A stretch of 6,545 bases of DNA from CAZUZD01 sp964624465 (GTDB taxonomy: Bacteria > Planctomycetota > Planctomycetia > Isosphaerales > Isosphaeraceae), in contig CAZUZD010000336.1 of the NCBI GenBank assembly GCA_964624465.1, forward strand, positions 1-6,545, in the 5' to 3' direction. A model generated the notes under the pieces. The model saw only the letters and a program-made list of their open reading frames with translations. It had not been told where the DNA came from and did not search any database. Positions 1-6,016 of this stretch are shown one piece after another. Each line of letters opens with the position of its first letter. The stretch's first letter is position 1. The translations under genes and the position numbers were made by a program.

Positions 1-19
1 CCCGGGCCTGCGGCGCCCG

Positions 20-44
20 CCCCCCCCCCGCCCCCCCCCGCCCC
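20..44. repeat. Poly-C low-complexity tract
   Basis: Runs of 10 C, 9 C and 4 C are separated by single G bases (G30 and G40), and further C4 runs follow to about position 50. On the minus strand this reads as consecutive long G runs with one-base spacers, which meets the usual G-quadruplex pattern. Homopolymers like this are prone to slippage and sequencing error, so the exact run lengths should be treated with caution. Confidence 0.85.
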
Positions 45-236
45 AGCCCCGCCGCGCCGCCGACCCGCAGAAACGTCCGCCGGCTGCCCCTGGCATCGCG
101 ATCGTGAAAGCTGAGCATGGCGCGGCCCCGACGGACTGGAACGGGATGGTCGGACCCCAGGTCGCCGTGCGCCCGGGTCGTGGCCTCCAGGATCGCCGCT
201 GCCGGGCGGTCGCGAAAGCCTCTGGCCCGGATCACG

Positions 237-274
237 GCACCAGTCGAAACCACGTTTCTGGTTTCGACTGGTGC
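237..274. repeat. Perfect 16-bp inverted repeat (hairpin)
   Basis: The arm GCACCAGTCGAAACCA (237-252) is the exact reverse complement of 259-274, with a 6-nt loop CGTTTC. An alternative inner pairing exists between GAAAC (246-250) and GTTTC (254-258). No T-run follows on the plus strand, so it is not a canonical intrinsic terminator in that direction. It lies 76 nt before the ATG of the DUF1559 gene, so it could be a leader structure, a terminator of something upstream, or a remnant of a small palindromic repeat. The structure is certain; its role is not known. Confidence 0.85.
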
Positions 275-334
275 GAACGGCACCCGGATGGTACCACGGC
301 CTCAGTGACGCCCGCTGGTGCGATCTTCTGCTTC

Positions 335-344
335 GGACGAGGGA
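335..344 (+). promoter_or_regulatory. Ribosome binding site of the DUF1559 gene
   Basis: The purine-rich stretch GGACGAGGGA contains GAGG at 339-342, eight bases before the ATG at 351. It decides the start in favour of 351 over the in-frame GTG at 318, which has no Shine-Dalgarno-like sequence upstream and would add 11 residues before the short basic leader that precedes the prepilin motif. Confidence 0.6.
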
Positions 345-350
345 CCCACC

Positions 351-1262
351 ATGGCCAACCGGACGGCCCGAGCCGCCTTCACGCTCGTGGAGCTGCTCGT
401 CGTGATTGCCATCGTCGGCCTGCTACTGGCGCTGCTGCTGCCGGCGGTCCAGTCGGCGCGGGAGGCCGCGCGACGGGCCCGGTGCCTGAACAACCTGAAG
501 CAACTCGGGATCGCGATCGCCGCGTACGAGTCGGCGGAGCGGCTGCTGCCGCCGGGCTTCGGAGGCAACGGCTACTCGCTGCACGCGCGCATTCTCCCGT
601 ACCTGGAGCAGTCCAGCCGCGCTCACGGACTGAACTTCGGGCTCTCGAACTCGGATCCGGCCAATACCACGATCGCCCGGCAGGCGATCGCCGCGTTCCT
701 CTGCCCGTCGGATTACGGGGTCGATCGGGCTTACGCCTGGAACAACTACGCCGGCAACAATGGCACGGGGAACCTGGGCTTCGGGGACAACGGCGCGTTT
801 GCCGGCCGGGTCGCCCTGAGCGAGATCAGCGACGGCACCAGCACGACGGCGGCGATGGCCGAGTTCCTGGTCGGGCCCCGGGAACAGACCGACGGGCAGA
901 CCAGCGCCTTCGAGGCGCCCGAGATGCTCCGGCGCACCGACTACGAGCGCTTCTCACAGGCCTGCCGTGCGATCGACCCGGCCCGTGGATTCGTCTCGTC
1001 GACCTTGCGGGGCATGGAGTGGATCGAAGCCTCGCACCTGAGCACGCTCTACAACCACATGCTCGAGCCGAACGGCCGCAGCTGCACCAACGGCGTGCTG
1101 CTTCCCCCGGGCGCCTGGAGTGCCAGCAGCCGGCACCTCGGGGGCGTGAACGTGCTGTACCTCGACGGTCGCGTCAGCTTCCAGCGGGCGAGCGTCGCGC
1201 TGGCGACCTGGCGGGCGCTGGGCAGCCGCGATGGCGGCGAGGTCGTCGACCCCGGCTTCTGA
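351..1262 (+). CDS. DUF1559 domain-containing prepilin-like protein
   Basis: This encodes a 303-residue protein of the planctomycete DUF1559 family. The seen hallmarks are: a short basic leader ending in A9; the type IV pilin methylation motif FTLVE at 10-14 with the conserved Glu at +5 of the mature protein; a single hydrophobic helix (about 12-32); the family block CLNNLKQLGIAIAAYE (45-60); FLCPSD (116-121); the SDGTSTTAAMAE block (160-171); and a C-terminal H-X9-DG motif with H262, D272 and G273. The length is normal for the family. From family knowledge, a prepilin peptidase should cleave before F10 and the protein should be carried to the envelope by a type II secretion or pilus-like apparatus. 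The molecular function is unknown, and genomes carry many paralogues. The residue before the cleavage site is Ala, not the commoner Gly. It stands alone and converges on the membrane-protein gene, so it is probably transcribed singly. An in-frame GTG at 318 is the alternative start. Confidence 0.95.
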   Translation: MANRTARAAFTLVELLVVIAIVGLLLALLLPAVQSAREAARRARCLNNLKQLGIAIAAYESAERLLPPGFGGNGYSLHARILPYLEQSSRAHGLNFGLSNSDPANTTIARQAIAAFLCPSDYGVDRAYAWNNYAGNNGTGNLGFGDNGAFAGRVALSEISDGTSTTAAMAEFLVGPREQTDGQTSAFEAPEMLRRTDYERFSQACRAIDPARGFVSSTLRGMEWIEASHLSTLYNHMLEPNGRSCTNGVLLPPGAWSASSRHLGGVNVLYLDGRVSFQRASVALATWRALGSRDGGEVVDPGF

Positions 1263-1297
1263 GGCCAGGGGCCGACCGACAGGAGTGGACCGGATCC

Positions 1298-1447
1298 GGG
1301 GAGCCCGGGTTCCGCGGGCGGAGCCCGGCGGCGGTGGCCTTCGAATCGTCGGCGTGGCCACGCTGACGCTCAGGCCACGGCACACCCGAACCGATCTCCG
1401 TCCGGGCTGGGAGGATCCGGGCTCCGGCGACGGAACCCGGGCACCCC
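1298..1447. repeat. Large imperfect palindrome in convergent spacer
   Basis: The outer arms 1298-1328 and 1417-1447 are inverted copies matching at 27 of 31 positions, including a 16/17 block (1298-1314 with 1431-1447) and a perfect 10-bp block CGGAGCCCGG (1319-1328 with 1417-1426). Further in, GTGGCCT (1334-1340) pairs with AGGCCAC (1372-1378). The centre, 1347-1368, is a loop-free palindrome with 11-nt arms and one G-T mismatch around GCGTGGCCACGC. The right half is about 30 nt longer than the left, as if one arm had an insertion. It starts 36 nt after the DUF1559 stop, so it could fold in that transcript as a terminator or 3'-protective structure, or extrude as a cruciform. No coding sequence is evident. 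Confidence 0.75.
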
Positions 1448-1459
1448 AGCGGGCTCCTG

Positions 1460-1503
1460 GTCCCGTTCCGTCGGATGATCGCAGCGAAATCTGACGGACT
1501 CGG
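1460..1503 (+). repeat. REP-like palindromic element, copy 1 (degenerate)
   Basis: This is a plus-strand copy of the element found on the minus strand at 1568-1610; by hand alignment about 37 of 44 positions agree with one gap. It has a 9-bp stem, CCGTCGGAT (1468-1476) with ATCTGACGG (1489-1497), containing one G-T pair and a 12-nt loop. The tetranucleotide GTAG that heads copy 2 reads GTTC here, so this copy looks decayed. GTAG-headed short palindromes of this kind are known as REP elements mobilised by RAYT (TnpA_REP) transposases; that assignment is by resemblance only, and no transposase gene is in the window. Confidence 0.65.
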
Positions 1504-1567
1504 GCCAGGTACGGATCGTCAAAACCCGCCGCTTGGGCCGGATCGGCGGACCAACGGGCGAGTGCCT

Positions 1568-1610
1568 CCGAGACCGTCGGATTTCGCTCCGCTCATCCGA
1601 CCTACGGGAC
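1568..1610 (-). repeat. REP-like palindromic element, copy 2 (GTAG-headed)
   Basis: Read on the minus strand this begins GTCCCGTAG and continues into a palindrome with arms GTCGGAT and ATCCGAC around a 12-nt centre. It faces copy 1 head-to-head in an inverted arrangement, leaving 64 nt between them, so the pair can also fold as one long hairpin. The TAG inside the GTAG head (1602-1604) is the in-frame stop codon of the membrane-protein gene. Immediately beyond the head, 1611-1623 repeats the 13-mer ACCCGGGCACCCC also present at 1435-1447. Confidence 0.7.
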
Positions 1611-3905
1611 ACCCGGGCACCCCGCGTGGATCTCGCCTTCATCGGGGGGATCGGCGCTGGCTGCTGGGATGGGTGAGGAGTCGGGGGGCTCGAGCTGGAG
1701 GCGGGTGGCGAGGAGGCTGATGGGGCCGGGGTGGCCGCGGGGGACCTGCTGGTCCTCGCGGCGGGGGGCGGTGGCGCCGTCGGACTCGAGGACGAGGGGG
1801 TGCGGGCCGGGGGTCAGGTGCAGCGGCGGCGTGCGGTAGGTCTGCGGCCGGTCGGCGCGGATGAGCCAGCGGGCGAGGGTCCGGTCGCCCTCGCGGAGCA
1901 CGGCGGTCCGGTCGGCGCCGAAGCCGCGGGCCTCGAGGGCGAGCACGACGGGGCCGGCGGCCTCGGGGGCGTGCAGGATCAGCCCGGCGCGGGGCTCGAC
2001 GGCGGCCAGTGGCCGGGGGATGGCCGAGGTCGTGCGCCAGCCGGCGGTGGGGATCAGCACGGGCCGGACCGGCGGGGCCAGCTTCGCGGTGGCGAACACC
2101 TCGGTCCCGGCGTCGGCGAAGACCGAGGCCGGGGCCATCAGCCGCAGGACAGCCACCTGGTTGGCGGGGCGGTCGTACGGCCCCCGGGCCCAGTGGTGCC
2201 AGACGACGTAGTCGAACCGGTGGTGGGTCAGGTGCAGCCAGAGCACGTCGCGCACCGAGGAGTCGTGGAGCAGGCCGATGCGCGCGTGCTCGGGGTCGGT
2301 GGCCGGGTCGAGCCGGCCGACCTCGACGGCGCCCAGCGGCGAGACGTGGGCGATCTGGTCGTCGAAGCGGACGTTGGCGAACCCCGAGTAGCCGGCCGAG
2401 GTCGTCAGGCCGTGCTGCGACTGCCAGTAGGTGGCGGTGGCCGATTGCAGGTTGTCGGCCGAGGAGTCGGGCACGGGCGCCTCCAGGAGCCGCGCGCCCG
2501 GGGTGCGCGCGGCGATCCAGGCATAGGCCGGGGGCACTGGTGGCAGCGAGAAGTGCAGGCCGTAGGGAACCGGGCTCAGGTCGACGACGACCAGCGTCGC
2601 GGCCAGGCCCAGCAGGCCGGCCCGCTGCCAGCGGCGCGGCAGGCGGGCGGAGCCGGCGCGGTAGCCGGCCGCGGCGACGACGGCGGCCAGGCAGACGGCC
2701 ACCAGCGCGAACCGCGCCGGGTCGCGGGTCTGGCGCAGCGGCGGCAGGACGTGCCAGAGCCACCACGCCGGCATCGGGACCCGCCAGGTGCCGAGCCTCC
2801 AGTGCGACCCGGCCGAGAGCAGCATCATCAGCGCCAGCGCGGCCCACCAGGCTCCGGCCCGGGGGAACCGCACGCGGCCGACCGCCGTGACCCCCAGCAG
2901 CGTCAGCACGACGACGCCCGGGTACGCGCACCCGGTGAACGCCGGGTAGCCCTGGGCCTCATAGGCGTCGGCCGCCCAGAGCCGGTGCAGGCGTTGCGAG
3001 CTGGCCGGCACCACGTAGCCCCAGGGAGGCACGGCCGGGGTCTGGAACTCGGCCCGGGGGCGAGCCGTCGTGCCCCCTTGCCAGCGGTTCCAGAGCTGGG
3101 GGCTCAGCAGCGCCCCCTGCACCGCCAGGCCCAGCAGCCCGAAGGCGAGCAGCCCACGCCCGCGGGCCCGCAGCCAGCCGGGCCCCTCGGCGCGGGTGCC
3201 GCGGACCAGCTCGAAGCCGAACAGCAGCGCGGCGGGGAACACGGTGTAGACGATGAAGTAGACGGCGCTCATCGTGACCAGGCCCGCCAGCGCCACGCAC
3301 GCCAGCAGGCCGCGGCGCGAGGGCCGTTCGAGCCAGCGGAGCCAGCCGGCCAGGAACAGCGCCACCGAGCCGACGCACATCAGCTCCAGGTGGCAGAGCG
3401 ACCGCATCATCAGCGGCGTGCTGAGCATGGCCGCCAGCCCGGCGAGCCCCGCCGCCGGCCGGTGTCCGACGACGTTCCAGGCCAGGATCAGCACGCCCAG
3501 GCCGGTGAAGACGAAGGCGGCCAGCCAGACGAGGTTGTAGCAGAGTACGTCGTTGCCGCTGACCAGCGAGAGCGGCACGAACAGCAGCGACTGGAGCTGC
3601 AGCGGCGAGAAGCCGCCCAGGGGCGCCCCGATCGGGGCCTGCAGGTCGGGGCAGACCCAGGGGGCGCGGCCGCTCAGCAGGCAGGTGCGGTACCAGCGCA
3701 TCACCCAGAGGTGCTGCATCGGGTCGGTGCTCGACCCGGGGAACCGGGTCGCGAGGTACTGGACCTGCGGGTACGTCGCCACCAGGACGGCCGCCAGGTA
3801 CCCGACGGCGGCCAGGGCCAGGGTCGGCCACCCCGGCGTGAACCCGGCCGGCGTGCGGCCCGATCCAGGGGCCCGGTCCGGGCGGGGCCAGGTCGCGGCG
3901 CTCAC
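1602..3905 (-). CDS. GT-C-like polytopic membrane protein, function unknown
   Basis: This encodes a 767-residue protein with two halves. Residues 1-445 hold roughly 10-12 hydrophobic segments, among them about 28-44, 122-145, 150-165, 176-190, 199-232, 250-267, 328-345, 352-366, 398-415 and 428-443. Right after the first helix comes an extracytoplasmic loop with SSTDPMQHLW (59-68); an acidic residue here (D61) is the hallmark position of GT-C glycosyltransferases, which use lipid-linked sugar donors. A second family-like motif, LPPLRQTRDPARF (387-399), precedes the last helices. Residues 446-710 look soluble, with beta-rich stretches, and 711-767 is Pro-rich and probably disordered. I do not recognise a named family; a glycosyltransferase-39-like or YfhO-like membrane protein is the best guess, so envelope glycan or lipid modification is inference. 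The GTG start has no clear Shine-Dalgarno sequence and an in-frame TAG lies 42 nt upstream, so the start could be slightly off. The stop codon lies inside a REP-like element. It follows the phosphatase gene by 225 nt on the same strand and probably has its own promoter. Confidence 0.85.
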   Translation of the reverse strand: MSAATWPRPDRAPGSGRTPAGFTPGWPTLALAAVGYLAAVLVATYPQVQYLATRFPGSSTDPMQHLWVMRWYRTCLLSGRAPWVCPDLQAPIGAPLGGFSPLQLQSLLFVPLSLVSGNDVLCYNLVWLAAFVFTGLGVLILAWNVVGHRPAAGLAGLAAMLSTPLMMRSLCHLELMCVGSVALFLAGWLRWLERPSRRGLLACVALAGLVTMSAVYFIVYTVFPAALLFGFELVRGTRAEGPGWLRARGRGLLAFGLLGLAVQGALLSPQLWNRWQGGTTARPRAEFQTPAVPPWGYVVPASSQRLHRLWAADAYEAQGYPAFTGCAYPGVVVLTLLGVTAVGRVRFPRAGAWWAALALMMLLSAGSHWRLGTWRVPMPAWWLWHVLPPLRQTRDPARFALVAVCLAAVVAAAGYRAGSARLPRRWQRAGLLGLAATLVVVDLSPVPYGLHFSLPPVPPAYAWIAARTPGARLLEAPVPDSSADNLQSATATYWQSQHGLTTSAGYSGFANVRFDDQIAHVSPLGAVEVGRLDPATDPEHARIGLLHDSSVRDVLWLHLTHHRFDYVVWHHWARGPYDRPANQVAVLRLMAPASVFADAGTEVFATAKLAPPVRPVLIPTAGWRTTSAIPRPLAAVEPRAGLILHAPEAAGPVVLALEARGFGADRTAVLREGDRTLARWLIRADRPQTYRTPPLHLTPGPHPLVLESDGATAPRREDQQVPRGHPGPISLLATRLQLEPPDSSPIPAASADPPDEGEIHAGCPGVP

Positions 3906-3944
3906 ATCAATGGTTTCGAGCGGGTCGAGCGGTGCATGCGCGTG

Positions 3945-3973
3945 ACCCTACGCAAGGCAGCGATCAGGGTCAA
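3945..3973 (-). promoter_or_regulatory. Candidate sigma-70-type promoter of the membrane-protein gene
   Basis: On the minus strand TTGACC (3973-3968) is followed after exactly 17 nt by TAGGGT (3950-3945). The -35 box matches the consensus at 5 of 6 positions and the -10 box at 3 of 6. Initiation would fall near 3938, about 33 nt before the GTG at 3905. The rest of the 225-nt spacer (3906-4130) shows no gene and no clear terminator with a T-run. Planctomycete promoters are poorly defined, so this rests on spacing and -35 quality. Confidence 0.4.
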
Positions 3974-4130
3974 GACGAGGCGAACCGCCGGGTGGCAAAA
4001 TCCGTGCGCGTCGGGGCGCAGCACCACGCCGCGGGGCCGGGGTCGGGCGGGACCCTGGGGCACCGCGGGGTGGGACGTGGCCGGGTGGGCCCGACCGGAC
4101 GATCCAAGCCGGGGGACCGGGGGGCGGACC

Positions 4131-5915
4131 TCAGCGCGGGCGGGCGAGGCCGGCGAGGCCCTTGGGGTCGTCGATGACGAGGTAGTGGCCGTGGTCGGAG
4201 GTGATGATGACCACCGACTCGTCCCAGTTGCTGTGCTGCTCGACCCACTGGAAGATGACCTCGATGGCGGCCTCGCCGCTGTAGACGGCGCCGATGGCGT
4301 TGTCGAGGTTGTTGTCGTGGAGGCCGAAGTCGACGTCGCCGGCCTCGACGAACAGCGCGAACGGCTTGCCGGGCTCGGCGGTGAGCACGGTGAGGGCGGC
4401 GCGGGTCATGTCGGCGAGGGTGGGGTTCTCGAGCAGGTCCTCGGGGCTGTACGCCTCGCTGGTGCGCTTGATGCCGCGGGCCGGCTTGTGGTCGCCCTCG
4501 GCGGTGCGGTACGGCAGGTGGCCGCCCACGGCGCCGAAGAGGCCGAAGAGCTTGTGGCGGCCGGCGGCGGCGCGGGCGGCGGCGGCGTCGAGGACCTTCG
4601 CGCCCTCCTCCTCGGGCGTGCGCTCGACGACGACGTAGGCGCCGCCGCGCTCGACGGCGATCGCCGCCTGGTCGGCCTCGGCGATGTACAGGTTCTCGCC
4701 CTTGACGGCGTTCTGGCCCTGGCCCTTCAGGCCGCTGTCGCTGGGCACCTGGGCGAAGCCGGCGCCCAGGACCACGTCGAGGCCGGGGTGGCGGGCCTCC
4801 TTGCCGGTCTGCTGCGCGATGCTGACCAGGCCGAGCATGTCGCGGGCCAGGTCCTGGTAGTCGTCGCGGTGCACGTTGTGGGCGTACATCGCCGCCGGCG
4901 AGGCGTGCGGGAACGCCACGCTGGTGACGGTGCCCACCTTCCACCCCTGCTCCTGGAGCTGGTTGTACAGGGTCGGCACGAACCGACCGTCCTCGGCGAC
5001 GTTCACGCCGTTGTTGTACGACTTCACCCCGCTGGCGTACTCGCCGGCGCTGGAGGAGCTGTCGGTGTAGGCGTGCGGCAGGCCGCCCAGGCTGCGGAGC
5101 ACGCCCAGCTCGTCCTTGGTCATGCCCTGGCCCCGGAGGTAGCCGGGGGCGTCGAGCGCCGGCCGGGCCCAGGGGGTGGCGCCGGCGAAGCGCGCGTCGT
5201 AGCCGCCGGGCAGGCTGGTGGGCGGGATCCGGACGAGCTGGCGGTCGACGTCGACCTCGTTGGCGTCGTGGGTCGGGCTGGTCACGACGTAGCCGTACTG
5301 CAGGGGCGTGCCCGTGTAGTCCTGGAAGACCAGGCCCGAGCCGGGCCCCTCGGCGTAGTCGCGGCCGGTCCTGGCCAGGGCGGCGGCGCGGGTGGTGTCG
5401 TAGTCCATGCCGTCGAACCAGACGGTGAAGACGTACTTGGCCCCGCGCTGCACGGCCTCGCGCTGGACGCGGTACAGGTCGGCCTGGTCGGCGTACTCGG
5501 CCGTCGGGTTGACGGTGTTCTCGGGCAGGCGGCCGTAGAGCGGGATCAGGGTGTCGGCGTTGCGGTACCGCGAGTTGGCGCCGGTGACGGCGCCCAGATC
5601 CGCCTTGGTGCCGTAGACGTAGACGGGGATCAGGCGATTGCTGTGGCTGGTGTGGTTCGAGAAGACGCCGCCGGGCCCCTGCGAGCCGAAGTGGTAGGCG
5701 CGGGGCTCGGCACGGTCGCGGGTGACGACGTAATGGTCCTGGAGCTTGCGGAGCGCATCGCCGCGGGGGTCGGGGGCCGGGGCGTCCTGGCGGGCCCCGG
5801 CCGGGGCCAGGCCCCATCCGAGCGCCAGCAGCAGGGCGAGGCCCGCGGCGGCGGCGGTGCGAGTCGGGCGGCGGGACGGCACGAGGCGGGACGCGATCCG
5901 GGCGGCTGCAGACAC
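4131..5915 (-). CDS. Secreted alkaline phosphatase (PhoA superfamily)
   Basis: This 594-residue exported phosphomonoesterase should hydrolyse phosphate esters outside the cytoplasm using two zinc ions and one magnesium ion. It has a basic n-region, a hydrophobic core (about 21-38) and a likely signal cleavage near AGA-RQ (39-43). Active-site features, aligned by eye to E. coli PhoA, are: FDGMD with D168 (D51 equivalent); YTDSSSSAG with nucleophile S286 (S102); TSVAFPHASP with H337 at the D153 position (His also occurs there in mammalian and other enzymes) and S339 (T155); R350 (R166, spacing of 13 preserved); VEAGDVDFGLH with E524, D529 and H533 (E322, D327, H331, exact spacing); and SDH with D574 and H575 (D369, H370). 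The protein ends 19 residues after H575, so the usual H412 zinc ligand has no evident counterpart. About 120 residues precede D168, and the D168-S286 gap is about 67 longer than in E. coli. The GTG start is supported by GGAG eight bases upstream. I saw no Pho box. The gene diverges from glgC. Confidence 0.93.
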   Translation of the reverse strand: MSAAARIASRLVPSRRPTRTAAAAGLALLLALGWGLAPAGARQDAPAPDPRGDALRKLQDHYVVTRDRAEPRAYHFGSQGPGGVFSNHTSHSNRLIPVYVYGTKADLGAVTGANSRYRNADTLIPLYGRLPENTVNPTAEYADQADLYRVQREAVQRGAKYVFTVWFDGMDYDTTRAAALARTGRDYAEGPGSGLVFQDYTGTPLQYGYVVTSPTHDANEVDVDRQLVRIPPTSLPGGYDARFAGATPWARPALDAPGYLRGQGMTKDELGVLRSLGGLPHAYTDSSSSAGEYASGVKSYNNGVNVAEDGRFVPTLYNQLQEQGWKVGTVTSVAFPHASPAAMYAHNVHRDDYQDLARDMLGLVSIAQQTGKEARHPGLDVVLGAGFAQVPSDSGLKGQGQNAVKGENLYIAEADQAAIAVERGGAYVVVERTPEEEGAKVLDAAAARAAAGRHKLFGLFGAVGGHLPYRTAEGDHKPARGIKRTSEAYSPEDLLENPTLADMTRAALTVLTAEPGKPFALFVEAGDVDFGLHDNNLDNAIGAVYSGEAAIEVIFQWVEQHSNWDESVVIITSDHGHYLVIDDPKGLAGLARPR

Positions 5916-5923
5916 GTCGGCGT

Positions 5924-5927
5924 CTCC
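5924..5927 (-). promoter_or_regulatory. Ribosome binding site of the phosphatase gene
   Basis: GGAG on the minus strand lies eight bases before the GTG at 5915. It supports that non-ATG start; the nearby minus-strand ATG at 5940 is in a different frame and belongs to a shadow reading frame. Confidence 0.6.
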
Positions 5928-5942
5928 AGGGGGCGGGCATCG

Positions 5943-5962
5943 GGGCCGGCGGGCGCCGGCCC
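5943..5962 (-). promoter_or_regulatory. GC-only hairpin in phosphatase leader
   Basis: GGGCCGGC (5943-5950) pairs perfectly with GCCGGCCC (5955-5962) around a 4-nt loop. In the phosphatase transcript this stem would sit about 15 nt upstream of the GGAG. It could slow ribosome access or stabilise the 5' end, but a chance palindrome is quite possible in DNA this GC-rich. Confidence 0.35.
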
Positions 5963-5980
5963 GGCGGGGCGAGGCCGCCT

Positions 5981-6009
5981 ATCCTAGCAGGGCAAATGTG
6001 AAGATTCGA
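5981..6009 (-). promoter_or_regulatory. Weak candidate promoter for the phosphatase gene
   Basis: The spacer has one short island of lower GC content (about 5981-6009). On the minus strand it offers TAGGAT (5986-5981, 4 of 6 to the -10 consensus) with TCGAAT (6009-6004, only 3 of 6 to the -35) at 17-nt spacing. Initiation would be near 5974, about 60 nt before the GTG. The support is mostly the local base composition and position. Confidence 0.22.
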
Positions 6010-6016
6010 GGCGGCA

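Larger units (their letters stand above)
1..350. other. Gene-free left flank
   Basis: I see no convincing gene in this stretch. The reading frames that cross it lack any recognisable domain and are mostly continuations of frames shadowing the DUF1559 gene. It contains a C-homopolymer tract (20-44), a strong hairpin (237-274) and the ribosome binding site of the gene starting at 351. The 3' end of a gene from beyond the left edge could lie in the first bases, but nothing shows it. Confidence 0.6.

Noticed and set aside
104..1366. A 420-codon plus-strand frame over the DUF1559 gene
   Set aside because: It is out of frame with the clear prepilin and H-X9-DG motifs and shows only Arg/Gly/Pro-rich shadow composition.
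1460..1610. The two inverted REP-like copies as terminal repeats of an insertion sequence or MITE
   Set aside because: The 64 nt between them carry no transposase remnant, I see no target-site duplication flanking the pair, and the palindromic GTAG-headed form fits REP elements better.
1639..2931. A 430-codon minus-strand frame inside the membrane-protein gene
   Set aside because: It is extremely Arg/Pro/Ala-rich, lies wholly within the membrane-protein gene in another frame and has no family resemblance.
5860..5915. Twin-arginine signal on the phosphatase
   Set aside because: An SRRPT stretch occurs in the n-region, but the hydrophobic residue and Lys expected after the arginine pair are missing, so ordinary Sec export is more likely.
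3970..5940. A 656-codon minus-strand frame starting at an ATG at 5940
   Set aside because: It overlaps the phosphatase gene in another frame, is Arg/Pro-rich throughout, and the phosphatase frame holds all the catalytic motifs.
1731..5987. A 1418-codon plus-strand open frame spanning both minus-strand genes
   Set aside because: It is antisense to the phosphatase and the membrane-protein gene and has low-complexity Gly/Ala/Arg composition with no domain. High third-position GC removes stop codons in such shadow frames.
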